From assembly GCF_000612725.1 (NCBI RefSeq), contig NZ_HG964452.1, forward strand, positions 173,789 through 234,442: a DNA stretch of 60,654 nucleotides, given 5' to 3'. The notes under the pieces are model-generated. The model saw only the letters and a program-made list of their open reading frames with translations. It was not told the DNA's origin and made no database searches. The position numbers and the translations under genes were made by a program. Shown piece after piece: positions 18,993 to 28,191 of this stretch; the first letter of the stretch is position 1, and each line of letters opens with the position of its first letter. This DNA comes from Mycolicibacterium austroafricanum. Lineage in GTDB: Bacteria > Actinomycetota > Actinomycetes > Mycobacteriales > Mycobacteriaceae.

Positions 18993-19814
18993 ATGACCAC
19001 CACCGACCCGACCACCGACGCCTACGAGGGCATTGCCGACCTCGCCGTCGGCCTCGACGACGGCGTTCTCACCGTCACCCTCAACCGGCCGAACAGCCTG
19101 AACTCGCTCACGGCGCCGATGCTGCAGGCGTTCGCGGCGACCTTGGAACGCGCCGCAGGCGACCCGCGGGTCCGGGTGGTGCGTATCGGCGGCGCGGGCC
19201 GCGGCTTCTGCTCGGGCGCAGGGATCAGCGAGGAAGACCACGCCAACCCCGGCGCGGCCGGACCCCCGACCGACGTGCTGGACGGGGCGAACCGCTGCAT
19301 CCGCGCGATCGCGAACCTGCCGCAGCCCTCGGTGGCCGTCGTACAGGGCGCCGCGGCGGGCGTGGGGGTGTCGCTGGCCCTGGCCTGCGATGTCGTAATC
19401 GCCTCGGAGAAGGCATTTTTCATGCTGGCGTTCACCAAGATCGGGTTGATGCCCGACGGTGGGGCCTCGGCACTGATCGCGGCCGCGGTGGGGCGCATCC
19501 GCGCGATGCGGATGGCGCTGCTGGCCGAACGCATCTCGGCTCGCGAGGCCTACGACTGGGGCCTGGTGAGCTCGGTGCACCCGGCCGAGGAGTTCGATGC
19601 CGAGGTCGACAAGGTGATCGCCACGCTGGTGGCCGGCCCCGCGGTGGCGTTGCGCAAGACCAAGGACGCGATCAACGCCGCCACCCTGACCGAACTGGAG
19701 GCCGCGCTCGAGCGCGAGACGGCGGGCCAGTTGGTCTTGCTGAAATCCGCCGACTTCCGGGAAGGCACCCACGCGTTCCAGCAGCGCAGGGTCGCCAAGT
19801 TCACCGACTCCTAG
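18993..19814 (+). CDS. Enoyl-CoA hydratase/isomerase family protein (EchA10/11-like)
   Basis: This 273-residue crotonase-fold protein starts at the ATG at 18993, preceded by AAGGGGACG. The oxyanion-hole segment [14 protein letters not shown] is present, but both hydratase glutamates appear replaced: [11 protein letters not shown] stands where GGGxEL is expected, and [10 protein letters not shown] carries Asp rather than Glu. This pattern fits isomerase-type or non-hydratase members (PaaG-like). It is divergent from mcr, in the same position as echA10/echA11 (Rv1142c/Rv1141c) beside Rv1143. It probably acts on an acyl-CoA from branched-chain or sterol degradation. Confidence 0.87.
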   Translation: MTTTDPTTDAYEGIADLAVGLDDGVLTVTLNRPNSLNSLTAPMLQAFAATLERAAGDPRVRVVRIGGAGRGFCSGAGISEEDHANPGAAGPPTDVLDGANRCIRAIANLPQPSVAVVQGAAAGVGVSLALACDVVIASEKAFFMLAFTKIGLMPDGGASALIAAAVGRIRAMRMALLAERISAREAYDWGLVSSVHPAEEFDAEVDKVIATLVAGPAVALRKTKDAINAATLTELEAALERETAGQLVLLKSADFREGTHAFQQRRVAKFTDS

Positions 19815-19816
19815 AC

Positions 19817-19866
19817 GATTTCGGTGTAGTTGGTCAACCTGAGCGAGACCAAGTACACCGAAAATC
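19817..19866 (+). terminator. Palindromic element, GTGTAGTTGGTC type, copy 1
   Basis: Arms 19817-19835 and 19847-19866 (GATTTCGGTGTAGTTGGTC; one mismatch and one bulge) flank an 11-nt loop. The element starts 2 nt after the crotonase stop. A close relative, in the opposite strand orientation but the same position relative to its gene, is at 32100-32148. It probably ends transcription of the crotonase gene. Confidence 0.75.
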
Positions 19867-19904
19867 GCTCGACTCGGTGCGGGGTGGTCGGCAACCATCG
19901 ATCG

Positions 19905-21215
19905 GTGAGCACGCAGTACGAGACCGGGCGCAGCAGCGCTCGATCGGATTCGGAGCAGCCGGTGGCCCCCGCCGGCTGGCGCGTGCTCGCGCCATTCCGG
20001 TACCGCGAGTACCGGCTGTTGATCGCGGCCGTGTCGCTGTCGATCTTCGCCGAGGGCATGTGGGCGGTCGTGATGGCGCTGCAGGTCATCGAACTCTCCA
20101 ACGACCCGGCGGCGTTGTCACTGGTCGCGACCTGCCTGGGTGCCGGCCTGGTGGGGTTCGTACTGGTCGGCGGGCTGGCCGCCGACCGGCTCAGCCAGCG
20201 GGGCATCATCATCGTGGTCGAGGCCGTCAACACGGTGGCGGTCACCGCCGTCGCCGTGCTCGGATTCGTTGACGCACTACGGATCTGGCATATGGCGGTG
20301 GCCGCCGCGGCGCTGGGGATCGCGGCCGCGTTCTTCTTCCCGGCCTACAGCGCGATCCTGCCGAGGATCCTGCCCCCCGAACAGTTGTTGGCCGCCAACG
20401 GCATCGAAGGGGTGGTGCGCCCGGTCTTCCAGCGCGCCGTCGGCCCGGCCATCGCCGGTCTGGTGGTGGGGGCGCTGTTCCCGTCGGCGGGCGCCCTGGT
20501 GGTGGCCGTCCTGTTCGCGACCGGCTTGGCACTGCTGGTGGCCACTCGGCCACCGAAGGCGAAAGACACAGGGGCGCAACACGAGCCGCGGCCTCATCTG
20601 TTGCGGGACCTGCGCGATGGCTGGGTGTTCATGCTGCGCACCCCCTGGCTGTTGTGGACGCTGCTTTTCGCGAGCCTGTTCGTGCTCGTCGTCCTCGGCC
20701 CGATCGAGGTGCTGCTGCCGTTCGTCGTCGCCGAGCGGTTCACCCACGGCGCGCAGACCTACGGCTTCATCCTGGCGTTCTTCGGGCTGGGCAGCGCGCT
20801 GGGCGCGCTGGGGGTGTCGTCACGACGCCTGCCGCGCCGGTATCTCACGGTGATGATGGCGATGTGGAGCGTGGGTTCCGTCCCGCTGGTGATCGTCGGT
20901 GTCACGTCGTCGTTCCCGCTGATGGCGTTGGCCACGTTCGTCATCGGCGTGACCGACGGGACGGCGATGGTCATCTGGGGAACGCTGTTGCAGCGCCGGG
21001 TTCCGCCGGAGCTGCTGGGCCGGGTGTCGAGCCTCGACTTCTTCGTGTCGCTGGCGTTCATGCCGGTGTCGTTCGCCATCGTCGGCCCGCTGTCGAAGAT
21101 CGTGTCGATGGAGGCGATCTTCCTGGCCGCAGGACTGCTGCCGGTGCTGCTGGCTGCAGTGGCCGTGTGGGCGGCCAAGATGCACCGCGACGAGGTGGCG
21201 CATCCGCTGCGTTAG
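19905..21215 (+). CDS. MFS exporter (MFS_3/EntS-like)
   Basis: From the GTG at 19905 this is a 436-residue, 12-helix major facilitator protein. It has the MFS_3 pattern: [32 protein letters not shown] at the first helix, [12 protein letters not shown] in the helix 2-3 loop, [24 protein letters not shown] in the central region and [19 protein letters not shown]. Relatives include siderophore (EntS) and drug exporters (Tap). An upstream ATG (19830) lies inside the terminator-like hairpin and is rejected. It is convergent with the CPBP protease gene, overlapping by 4 nt. The substrate is unknown. Confidence 0.87.
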   Translation: MSTQYETGRSSARSDSEQPVAPAGWRVLAPFRYREYRLLIAAVSLSIFAEGMWAVVMALQVIELSNDPAALSLVATCLGAGLVGFVLVGGLAADRLSQRGIIIVVEAVNTVAVTAVAVLGFVDALRIWHMAVAAAALGIAAAFFFPAYSAILPRILPPEQLLAANGIEGVVRPVFQRAVGPAIAGLVVGALFPSAGALVVAVLFATGLALLVATRPPKAKDTGAQHEPRPHLLRDLRDGWVFMLRTPWLLWTLLFASLFVLVVLGPIEVLLPFVVAERFTHGAQTYGFILAFFGLGSALGALGVSSRRLPRRYLTVMMAMWSVGSVPLVIVGVTSSFPLMALATFVIGVTDGTAMVIWGTLLQRRVPPELLGRVSSLDFFVSLAFMPVSFAIVGPLSKIVSMEAIFLAAGLLPVLLAAVAVWAAKMHRDEVAHPLR

Positions 21216-21922
21216 ACCCCGAAGATCGGGGGCAGTGCGAGCACCATGACCAGACCCCAGAAGAAATGGGTCAGCATCGGTGCGAGCACTCCCCCGGTGG
21301 CACGGCGCTCGAACGCACACACCGTGCCCAGGATGATCGCCGCGAAGCCCAGCATCGGGTTGCCGGTCGTGGCGGCCGTGGCGATCACGTAGAGCACCGT
21401 CGAGAAGATCACCGGGTGGAACTTCAGCAGCGCGGTGTAGACCGCCCCGCGGAAGAACATCTCCTCGGCCACTCCGTTGATCACCGTGATGAACACGATC
21501 AGCCACAGCGGTCCGGTGTTGGAGTACTCCAGCACCCGGGTGATGTAGTCGTTGAGCCCCGGCACCTCACGCACGATCAAAGCGCCGACGACGAAGATCG
21601 CACCGAGCGCCAGCCCGATCGCCGTACCCGTGATCACCGGCCGCTGGTTGCGGCCGCGGAAGCAGACGTGGCCCATGTGCAGCGGGCCGGAGGCGAACGC
21701 GCCCGCGGCCCACACACCCGCCAGCGCCAGCGTGAGCCAGATGAAGGTCTCGTCACCGGCCGGGCGACTCAGCGAGTAACCGAGAAGCGCGGCACCGACC
21801 AGAAGCACGACACCCACGATGAGCTTGCGGCGGTTGACCACCGACGGCGGCTCGTTGTAGGGCCGCGCCTTGCCGCGCGCGATCCTGCGCAGCTCACCGG
21901 CCCAGCTCGTCGGGGCGCTCAT
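21212..21922 (-). CDS. CPBP (Abi) family intramembrane protease
   Basis: This 236-residue protein has about seven membrane helices and the CPBP motifs: motif 1 AEEMFFRG (E153, E154, R158), motif 2 with FAAIILGTVCAFERRATG, and motif 3 LTHFFWGL with the metal-site His. Family members are relatives of the CAAX prenyl protease Rce1, acting in the membrane on substrates that are mostly unidentified in bacteria. The ATG overlaps the stop of the NAD-binding protein gene by 4 nt. Confidence 0.85.
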   Translation of the reverse strand: MSAPTSWAGELRRIARGKARPYNEPPSVVNRRKLIVGVVLLVGAALLGYSLSRPAGDETFIWLTLALAGVWAAGAFASGPLHMGHVCFRGRNQRPVITGTAIGLALGAIFVVGALIVREVPGLNDYITRVLEYSNTGPLWLIVFITVINGVAEEMFFRGAVYTALLKFHPVIFSTVLYVIATAATTGNPMLGFAAIILGTVCAFERRATGGVLAPMLTHFFWGLVMVLALPPIFGV

Positions 21923-23067
21923 GCCGGAATCACCTTGGGCACCAGCCCGATCACGGCGTCCAGCCCGGTGCGTACCGCCGCCGCGACGGGTCCGGGAACG
22001 AACCCGATGAGACCGAGGAACGGGCGGGCGACGGGCGGCGTCACCGCGCCGGCCAACTGGCGCAGCCGCAGCGCGTCGCCGCCGGCCCAGTCGGGATCGG
22101 TGTCGGCGAGGTGGTGCGGATCGGTCAGCTCGTCGACGGGCCGACGCGCCGGACTGGCCGCGGCCCGCCGGATCGCGTCCTCGACGCCGACCAGGCCACC
22201 TGGCGGATCGGGGACACGGCCGCGCAGTCCCTCCGCCGACGCCATCATCGGATAGTCAAGTGATTCAACAAGATCGGAGGCCAAACCGGCCGGCACGGGG
22301 AGCACGACCCCGGTCAGCTTCGACACCGTCGCGATGTCGACGCCGTACACCGCGACCGGCGCGCGCCAGACCCCGGCGACGCGCGCGTAGGTACGCAGCA
22401 GGTCACCGTAGGTGGTGGTCTCCGGTCCGCTGATGTCGTAGGCGCCGGGCGGAACCGTGTCGGCATCGGCCGCCGCGACGAGATAGTGCAGTGCGTCGCT
22501 GATGGCGATCGGGTCGATGGGATTAGCCGACCACTCCGGCATGGGCAACAGTAGGAACCGGTCGCCGACGTAACGCAGCATCTCGAACGACGTCGAGCCC
22601 GCGCCGATGACGATCGCGGCGCCGAGCCACACCACATCCGGGCCGCCGTCGACGGTCAGCGCGGCAGCAACCTCGGCGCGGCTGGTCAGATGCTCGGACA
22701 GCGAGTCGTCGTCGGGGACGAACCCGCCCAGATAGACGATGCGGCGTACCCCTGCCGCCTTGGCCGCCGAGGCGACGTTGGCCGCCGCCCGATTGTCGGC
22801 TTCCCGGAACCCGGGCTGCCCGATGCCGTGCACGAGGTAGTACACCACGTCGACCGGCCCGGCGTCGGTGAACGCCTGCCGCGCCGAGATCTCGTCGTGC
22901 GCATCGAGGGTGACCGTTGAAACGTCCTTGTACCAGCCGAACTCCGTCAAGCGCGCGGGGTCGCGGCTGGCGGCGACGACCTGATGACCGTCGTGGAGCA
23001 ACGCGGTGACGAGCCGAGAGCCGATGTAGCCGGTGGCGCCGGCGACCAGTGTGCGCACGGGTTTCAC
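21919..23067 (-). CDS. NAD(P)-binding NmrA-like atypical SDR
   Basis: This 382-residue protein opens with a Rossmann fold (TLVAGATGYIGSRLVTALLHDGHQVVAASRDPARL), with VVYYLVHGIGQPGFREADNRAAANVASAAKAAGVRRIVYLGG as the core. The middle (about 225-300) resembles the DUF2867-linked epimerases of mycobacteria, and a hydrophobic C-terminus (GLIGFVPGPVAAAV) may contact the membrane. The conserved YLVH replaces the classical YxxxK, so dehydrogenase activity is doubtful. It lies in an operon between gamma carbonic anhydrase and the CPBP protease. Confidence 0.8.
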   Translation of the reverse strand: MKPVRTLVAGATGYIGSRLVTALLHDGHQVVAASRDPARLTEFGWYKDVSTVTLDAHDEISARQAFTDAGPVDVVYYLVHGIGQPGFREADNRAAANVASAAKAAGVRRIVYLGGFVPDDDSLSEHLTSRAEVAAALTVDGGPDVVWLGAAIVIGAGSTSFEMLRYVGDRFLLLPMPEWSANPIDPIAISDALHYLVAAADADTVPPGAYDISGPETTTYGDLLRTYARVAGVWRAPVAVYGVDIATVSKLTGVVLPVPAGLASDLVESLDYPMMASAEGLRGRVPDPPGGLVGVEDAIRRAAASPARRPVDELTDPHHLADTDPDWAGGDALRLRQLAGAVTPPVARPFLGLIGFVPGPVAAAVRTGLDAVIGLVPKVIPA

Positions 23068-23123
23068 GGTTGCCCTGTACCCCGCCGCGGCGTCTCAGAA
23101 TCCGGGCTGCGGCGTCAGGTCCG

Positions 23124-23654
23124 TCACGCCGGGTCCCGGTGTCGCTTCACCAGCTCCTGGTACACCACCGCGTTGTGCCGGATCCCCTCGATCTCGGCCT
23201 CGCCGAGTTGCCTGCGCACCTTGCCGGGTACGCCGGCGACCATCGACCCCGGCGGGATCACCGCACCCTGCGGGACGACCGCGCCGGCCGCGATCAACGA
23301 CCCGGAACCGACGACGGCGCCGTTGAGCACCACCGCCCCCATCCCGACGAGAGAGTTGTCCTCGATGGTGCAGCCGTGCAGCACCGCGTTGTGGCCGACG
23401 CTGCAGCCGGCACCGACACGGACCGGGAATCCGGGGTCGACGTGGATCGTCACCCCGTCCTGGATGTTGGCGCCCGCCCCGATCTCGATCAGTTCCGCCT
23501 CGGCGCGCAGGATCGCGCCGTACCAGGCGCTGGCGCCGGCGCCGATGCTGACCTGGCCGATCACGGTCGCGTTCGGGGCCACCCAGCTGTCGGGATGCAG
23601 TTCGGGCGAGCGGCCGGCGATGGGCAGGATCAGAGGCTCAGGCATGGGCGTCAT
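23124..23654 (-). CDS. Gamma carbonic anhydrase family hexapeptide-repeat protein
   Basis: This 176-residue left-handed beta-helix protein is built of hexapeptide repeats (VGAGCSVGHNAVLHGCTIEDNSLVGMGA). H71, H88 and H93 reproduce the H-x16-H-x4-H zinc-site spacing of gamma carbonic anhydrases, and a C-terminal helix follows. It could hydrate CO2, although many family members have unknown or weak activity; Rv3525c is a remembered homologue. A second ATG nine bases downstream (23645) is an alternative start. It is divergent from the SDR at 23704. Confidence 0.87.
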   Translation of the reverse strand: MTPMPEPLILPIAGRSPELHPDSWVAPNATVIGQVSIGAGASAWYGAILRAEAELIEIGAGANIQDGVTIHVDPGFPVRVGAGCSVGHNAVLHGCTIEDNSLVGMGAVVLNGAVVGSGSLIAAGAVVPQGAVIPPGSMVAGVPGKVRRQLGEAEIEGIRHNAVVYQELVKRHRDPA

Positions 23655-23703
23655 CGTAGGGCCGGGTGAGCACGACCCGGCCGCCGCATGCGATCCTCAC
23701 GTC

Positions 23704-24660
23704 GTGACAGCGACGTCAGCACCGACAGCACTCGACATCGTCGAGGGAGTCGACCTCAGTGGTAAGACCTGCGTCATCACCGGCGCGTCCTCCGGCCTGG
23801 GCCGCGAATCCGCGCGTGCACTGGCCAAGGCCGGCGCCCATGTCATCCTGGCGGCCCGCAACGCCGCCGCGATGTCCGAGACCGAGGCGTGGCTGCGCGC
23901 TCAACTGCCCGACGCGTTGCTGTCGGTGGTGGACCTGGACCTGACGTCGCTGGCGAGCATCGCGGCCGCCGCGGCCGAGATCAGCGAACTGACCCCCGTG
24001 GTGCACGTGCTGATGAACAACGCGGGCGTGATGTTCACCCCGTTCGGCCGCACCGTCGACGGTTTCGAAATCCAGTTCGGCACAAACCATCTCGGCCATT
24101 TCGAGCTGACCAGGCTGCTGTTCCCCGCGCTGGTCGCCGCGGACGGGGCGCGGGTGGTCAACCTGTCGTCGGAGGGCCACCGGATGGGCGACGTCGACTT
24201 CGACGACCCCAACTGGGAGCACCGCGACTACGACAAGTTCGCCGCCTACGGCGCGTCGAAGACCGCCAACGTGTTGCACGCGGTCGAACTGGACCGCCGG
24301 CTCCGCGACAGTGGCGTGCGCGCCTTCGCCGTGCATCCCGGGATCGTGGCCACCTCACTGGCCCGCCACATGACCAACGACGACTTCGCCAGCCTGAACG
24401 CGGCCAGTTCCACGCGCAACAGCGACAAGCCGGCCACCGACTTCCGGAAGCAGTTCACGACCCCCGAGTACGGCGCCGCCACCCAGGTGTGGGCAGCGGT
24501 CAGCACAGACCTCGACGATGCAGGTGGCGTGTACCTGTCCGACTGCGAGGTGCGCCGGGCCGCGGCGTACGCGGTCGACGAGGCCCGTGCGCTGGCGTTG
24601 TGGGACCTCTCGGAACGACTCTGCACGCGGAGCTCGCCGAGTTTAGGCTCAGGTGCGTGA
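23704..24660 (+). CDS. Short-chain dehydrogenase (retinol dehydrogenase-like)
   Basis: This 318-residue SDR begins at GTG 23704. It has TGASSGLGRESARALAKAGAHVILAARN, DLDLTSLASIAAAA, NNAGVM, NLSSEGH (catalytic Ser) and YGASKTANVLHAVELDRRL (catalytic Tyr/Lys), the pattern of the WW-oxidoreductase/retinol dehydrogenase-like group common in mycobacteria. It likely uses NADP(H) on a hydrophobic alcohol or ketone. Its stop overlaps the GTG of the TetR gene by 4 nt (GTGA), forming a two-gene operon. Confidence 0.86.
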   Translation: MTATSAPTALDIVEGVDLSGKTCVITGASSGLGRESARALAKAGAHVILAARNAAAMSETEAWLRAQLPDALLSVVDLDLTSLASIAAAAAEISELTPVVHVLMNNAGVMFTPFGRTVDGFEIQFGTNHLGHFELTRLLFPALVAADGARVVNLSSEGHRMGDVDFDDPNWEHRDYDKFAAYGASKTANVLHAVELDRRLRDSGVRAFAVHPGIVATSLARHMTNDDFASLNAASSTRNSDKPATDFRKQFTTPEYGAATQVWAAVSTDLDDAGGVYLSDCEVRRAAAYAVDEARALALWDLSERLCTRSSPSLGSGA

Positions 24661-25244
24661 GTTCGTCGGCGAAGGTCATCTACCTTCGCTCCTACGGTGA
24701 CCGGGACCGCGAGGACCACCACGTGGTCGGGGCGGTCCTCGATGCCACCGCCGCGTTGCTGTGTGAGTTCACGTTCGACGATCTGACCACCCGTCGCATC
24801 GCCGAGGCCGCCGGCGTCACACACGGCGACCTCTGCGTGTACTTCCGCTCCACCGAGGCGATCGTCGCCGAGATCTATCTCGGCCTGCTGCGCGATGCGC
24901 CGCTCACGGTCGACATCGAGCAGTCCGCGCAGGCGCGGGTCGCCGCGCTGTTCAACCAGCTGGTGATGCTGCCGGCCGACCACCCGGGCCTGGCCGCCGC
25001 GTGTTCACGTGCACTGATCTCGCAGGAGATGTCGGCGCATGCGATCCGTCGGCGGATCCACGCCGAGCTGCACCGGCGGGTGTGCGCCGTGCTGCGCTCG
25101 GAGGCGTGGCCCGAGGTCACCGAGACGCTCGAGTTCGGGCTGGTGGGCGCGATGGTGCAGGCGAGTGCGGGGATCACCACGTTCGAGGCCACCGCCGGCG
25201 AGTTGGCCTGCGTCGTCGCGAGATTGTTGCCTGCGGGCTCCTGA
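24657..25244 (+). CDS. TetR-family transcriptional regulator
   Basis: This 195-residue protein has an N-terminal helix-turn-helix (AVLDATAALLCEFTFDDLTTRRIAEAAGVTHGDLCVYFRSTEAIVAEIY) and a TetR_C helical ligand domain. It starts with GTG overlapping the SDR stop, so both are translated together. Such SDR-TetR pairs are usually autoregulated by the substrate or product of the SDR. No clear operator was located in front of the SDR. Confidence 0.86.
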   Translation: MSSSAKVIYLRSYGDRDREDHHVVGAVLDATAALLCEFTFDDLTTRRIAEAAGVTHGDLCVYFRSTEAIVAEIYLGLLRDAPLTVDIEQSAQARVAALFNQLVMLPADHPGLAAACSRALISQEMSAHAIRRRIHAELHRRVCAVLRSEAWPEVTETLEFGLVGAMVQASAGITTFEATAGELACVVARLLPAGS

Positions 25245-25372
25245 CAGCAAACGCACTGTTCAACGACCTGCTCAGCTTCCTGTCGGCGGCCGTGATGCGA
25301 GTTCTCGACTTGGCCGTGACCAATTCGTGCACTTACCATGCCAGGCGACTTGACAAGCGTAAGGAGCACACC

Positions 25373-26116
25373 GTGAAGACCCGCACCAGCAAGGCCATCG
25401 GCGTCGCTGTCAGTGCCGCCGCGATCGCCCTGTCGGTTCCACTGGCCATCAACGCCCACGCCGAGCCGTCCACCCCGGTGGCCGAGATCCCGGATCCGCA
25501 GGGACCCGACTGCGGCGCGTTCAAGGAGGCGCTGCCGAACTGGAAGGGGCTGGCGAACCTGCCCGTCAGCACCGCACTGTCCTCGATCCCCGACATCTCG
25601 TCGTTCAACTCCGCGATCTCCGGGCAGCTGAACCCGGCCGTCAACATCACCGGGGTGCTCGACAACGGGCCGTATGTCGTGTTCGCGCCCACCAACGAGG
25701 CGTTCGCGGCGCTGCCGCCCGAGCAGCTGGAGGTGCTGCGCACCGATCCGGCCGCGCTGACCAGCCTGGTGTACTACCACGTGTTCCTCGGCCTGCTCGG
25801 CCCTGACGACGTCAAGGGGCAGCGTCCCACCCAGCAGGGCACCGAGATCGAGGTGACGGGCTCCGGCGGCGACATCGCGGTCAACGAGACCACCAAGGTC
25901 GTCTGCGGTGGCATCCAGGCGCAGAACGCGCGGATCTACATCGTCGATCAGGTTCTCAACCCGGCCGAGGCGCCGGCCCCGATCACGCCCACCAGCACGT
26001 CTGAGACGAGCTCGACCGAGACGACGACCCCCACCACCCCGACGTCGACGGAGACGCCGCCGCCGGCTCCGGCCGAGGCGCCCACCGTGCCCGCGGCCGA
26101 AGCACCCATCGGCTAG
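25373..26116 (+). CDS. Secreted fasciclin (FAS1) domain protein
   Basis: This 247-residue protein has a Sec signal peptide (about 1-31, cleaved near NAHA-EPS). A cysteine-containing FAS1 domain follows (about 45-200) with FAPTNEAFAAL, LVYYHVFLGLL and the H-box-like region, then NARIYIVDQVLNP. The C-terminus is a Thr/Ser/Pro-rich tail (about 205-247), probably cell-wall spanning or glycosylated. The GTG at 25373 follows AAGGAG. MPT70/MPT83 of M. tuberculosis are the known mycobacterial FAS1 proteins. This one lacks a lipobox and carries a longer tail. Confidence 0.88.
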   Translation: MKTRTSKAIGVAVSAAAIALSVPLAINAHAEPSTPVAEIPDPQGPDCGAFKEALPNWKGLANLPVSTALSSIPDISSFNSAISGQLNPAVNITGVLDNGPYVVFAPTNEAFAALPPEQLEVLRTDPAALTSLVYYHVFLGLLGPDDVKGQRPTQQGTEIEVTGSGGDIAVNETTKVVCGGIQAQNARIYIVDQVLNPAEAPAPITPTSTSETSSTETTTPTTPTSTETPPPAPAEAPTVPAAEAPIG

Positions 26117-26134
26117 CTACTCGCACCTAACTCG

Positions 26135-26193
26135 CCGAGATTGCGTTCAGGGTCGTCGATCCGCCGGCACCACCGCCCTGGACGCAATCTCGA
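26135..26193 (+). repeat. Palindromic element related to the 61-bp family
   Basis: Arms GCCGAGATTGCGTTCAGGG (26135-26152) and its near complement (26176-26193) flank a 23-nt loop. The arm resembles the 61-bp element (CCGAAATTGCATTC). It lies 18 nt after the fasciclin stop and just before a strong terminator. Confidence 0.6.
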
Positions 26194-26198
26194 GACAC

Positions 26199-26228
26199 AA
26201 AATGCCCCCGCCGTGGCGGGGGCATTTT
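26199..26228. terminator. Bidirectional intrinsic terminator
   Basis: AAAATGCCCCCGCC and its exact complement form a 14-bp stem with A- and T-rich flanks on both sides. It serves the convergent fasciclin (+) and acyl-CoA dehydrogenase (-) genes. Confidence 0.85.
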
Positions 26229-26233
26229 CGTCC

Positions 26234-27376
26234 TCAGACGCCCAGCTCGCGGCCGATGATCTCCTTCATGATCTCGGTGGTGCCACCGAAGATCGTCTGG
26301 ATGCGTCCGTCGACGTATGCCCGCGCCACGCGGTATTCGAGCATGTAGCCGTAACCACCGTGCAGCTGCACGCACTGGTCGACGACCTTCTTGGCGGTCT
26401 CGGTGGCCCACCACTTGGCCTTGGCCGCCTCGACCGCGGTCAGCTCACCGTCGACGACGCCCTGCAGGCAGCGGTCGATGTAGTTCTCGGTGACCTCCAG
26501 CTCGGTCTCCATCTCGGCGAGCAGGAAACGGTTGTGCTGGAAGCTGCCGATCGGCTGCCCGAAAGCCTTGCGGTCCTTGGCGTATTGCAGCGTCTCCTGA
26601 AAGACCGCACGCGCCCCGGCGATCGCCGAGATGGCGATCGAGAGCCGCTCCGACGGCAGGTTGGTCATCAGGTGGTAGAAACCGCGGCCCTCCTTGCCGA
26701 GCAGGTTGGCATTGGGCACCCGGACGTTCTCGAAGTGCAGCTCGGAGGTGTCCTGGCTGTGCAGGCCCATCTTGTCGAGCTTGCGGCCCCGGGTGAAGCC
26801 CTCCATACCGCGCTCCACCACGAACAGGCTGAAGCCCTTGTGGCCGGCCTCGGGGTCGGTGCGGGCGACCACGACGCACAGGTCGCAGTTGATGCCCGAG
26901 GAGATGAACGTCTTGGAGCCGTTGATGATCCAGTCGTCGCCGTCGCGCACCGCGGAGGTGCGGATGCCGGCGAGGTCGCTGCCCGCGCCGGGCTCGGTCA
27001 TCGCGACCGCGATGATCGTCTCGCCGCTGGCGATGCCGGGCAGCCACCGCTTCTTCTGCTCGTCGTTGGTGAGGTCCTTGAAATAAGGCCCGACGACGTC
27101 GTTGTGCAGGCTCAGCGCCGGTCCGTGCACGCCGGACTTCGCCATCTCCTCGTCGATGATCGCGTTGAACCGGAAGTCCTCCGAGCCGCCGCCGCCGTAC
27201 TCCTCGGGCATGTTGAACCCGATCAGGCCGTACTTGCCCGCTGCGGTGTAGGCCGACCGGTCGACGATGCGCTCGGTCTCCCACTTCTCGGAGTTCGGCA
27301 CGAGCTCACGCTCGATGTACTCCTTGACGGTCTCGCGGAACGCCTCGTGCTCGGCGTCATAGATGGTGCGCTTCAT
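26234..27376 (-). CDS. Acyl-CoA dehydrogenase, long-chain (LCAD) type
   Basis: This 380-residue flavoenzyme has AVAMTEPGAGSDLAGI (FAD/substrate loop), NGSKTFISSG, a QDTSELHFENVRVP segment and the C-terminal IFGGTTEIMKEIIGREL. The position that is catalytic Glu in medium-chain enzymes is Gly here (IFGGT). The base is instead predicted to be E243 in NLPSER, as in LCAD and isovaleryl-CoA dehydrogenases. It makes trans-2-enoyl-CoA for the hydratase encoded 8 bp upstream. FadE20 is a likely relative. It is the last gene of the fadA-echA-fadE operon. Confidence 0.9.
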   Translation of the reverse strand: MKRTIYDAEHEAFRETVKEYIERELVPNSEKWETERIVDRSAYTAAGKYGLIGFNMPEEYGGGGSEDFRFNAIIDEEMAKSGVHGPALSLHNDVVGPYFKDLTNDEQKKRWLPGIASGETIIAVAMTEPGAGSDLAGIRTSAVRDGDDWIINGSKTFISSGINCDLCVVVARTDPEAGHKGFSLFVVERGMEGFTRGRKLDKMGLHSQDTSELHFENVRVPNANLLGKEGRGFYHLMTNLPSERLSIAISAIAGARAVFQETLQYAKDRKAFGQPIGSFQHNRFLLAEMETELEVTENYIDRCLQGVVDGELTAVEAAKAKWWATETAKKVVDQCVQLHGGYGYMLEYRVARAYVDGRIQTIFGGTTEIMKEIIGRELGV

Positions 27377-27384
27377 TCGCTTCC

Positions 27385-28191
27385 TTACTTTGCTTTCCAG
27401 ACGGGCTCGCGCTTCTGGGCGAAGGCCAGCGGCCCTTCCATGGCGTCTTCGGTCTTCAGCAGCGTCGAGAACTCACCGAACGTCTGCTTCCAGAACGGCT
27501 CTTCGCTGCCGACCACACCGTCGACGGCCCCGTAGGAGACCCGCTTGCTGGCCTGCACGGCCAGCGGCGCGTTGCAGGTGATCCGCTCGGCCAGAGCCAA
27601 AGCCGCGTCGACCACGGTGCCGTCGGGCACGACCTGGTTGATCAGGCCCCAGCGCAGCGCGTCGGCCGAGCTGATCGGCTCACCGGTGTAGATCAGCTCG
27701 AGTGCCACCTTGCGCGGCAGCTGCTCGACGATGCGGAACACCCCGCCCGCGCCGGCGATCAGGCCGCGTTTCACTTCGGGCAGACCGAATTTCGCGCGTT
27801 CCTCGGCGACCACCAGATCACTGGCCAGAGCCAGCTCGGTGCCGCCTCCCAGCGCGGTGCCGTTGACCGCCGCGATGGTCGGCTTGTCGATGAAATGCCG
27901 CACGTATCCGGCGAAGCCCCATTCCGTGTGCTCGGGGTGGAAGAGGTTCTCGCCGCGTGAGATCGCCTTGAGGTCCGCTCCGGCACAGAACGACTTGCCG
28001 CCGGCACCGGTCAGGATGACGGCCCGGATCTCCGGATCGTCCTGCGCGGCCTGTAGGGCGTTGCCGACGCCGATGCTGACCGACGCGTTGACGGCGTTGC
28101 GTGCCTCGGGTCGGTTGATCGTGATGATCAGGACGTTCCCCCTGCGCTCGGTGAGAGCGCCGGGCGCGGTATCGGTCACGGTGTCGGTCAC
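27385..28191 (-). CDS. Enoyl-CoA hydratase
   Basis: From the GTG at 28191 this is a 268-residue crotonase with the oxyanion-hole segments GKSFCAGADLKA and NGTALGGGTELAL. Both catalytic glutamates are in place (GGGTEL and GLPEVKRGLIAGAGG), so a true hydratase is expected, unlike the crotonase at 18993. It hydrates the enoyl-CoA from the acyl-CoA dehydrogenase. The GTG overlaps the thiolase stop by 4 nt. A longer frame to 28392 runs into the thiolase gene and is rejected. Confidence 0.9.
   Translation of the reverse strand: MTDTVTDTAPGALTERRGNVLIITINRPEARNAVNASVSIGVGNALQAAQDDPEIRAVILTGAGGKSFCAGADLKAISRGENLFHPEHTEWGFAGYVRHFIDKPTIAAVNGTALGGGTELALASDLVVAEERAKFGLPEVKRGLIAGAGGVFRIVEQLPRKVALELIYTGEPISSADALRWGLINQVVPDGTVVDAALALAERITCNAPLAVQASKRVSYGAVDGVVGSEEPFWKQTFGEFSTLLKTEDAMEGPLAFAQKREPVWKAK

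Noticed and set aside
18873..19898. N-terminal extension of the mcr frame
   Set aside because: It is antisense to the crotonase gene and has no homology; MCR family length fits the ATG at 18872.
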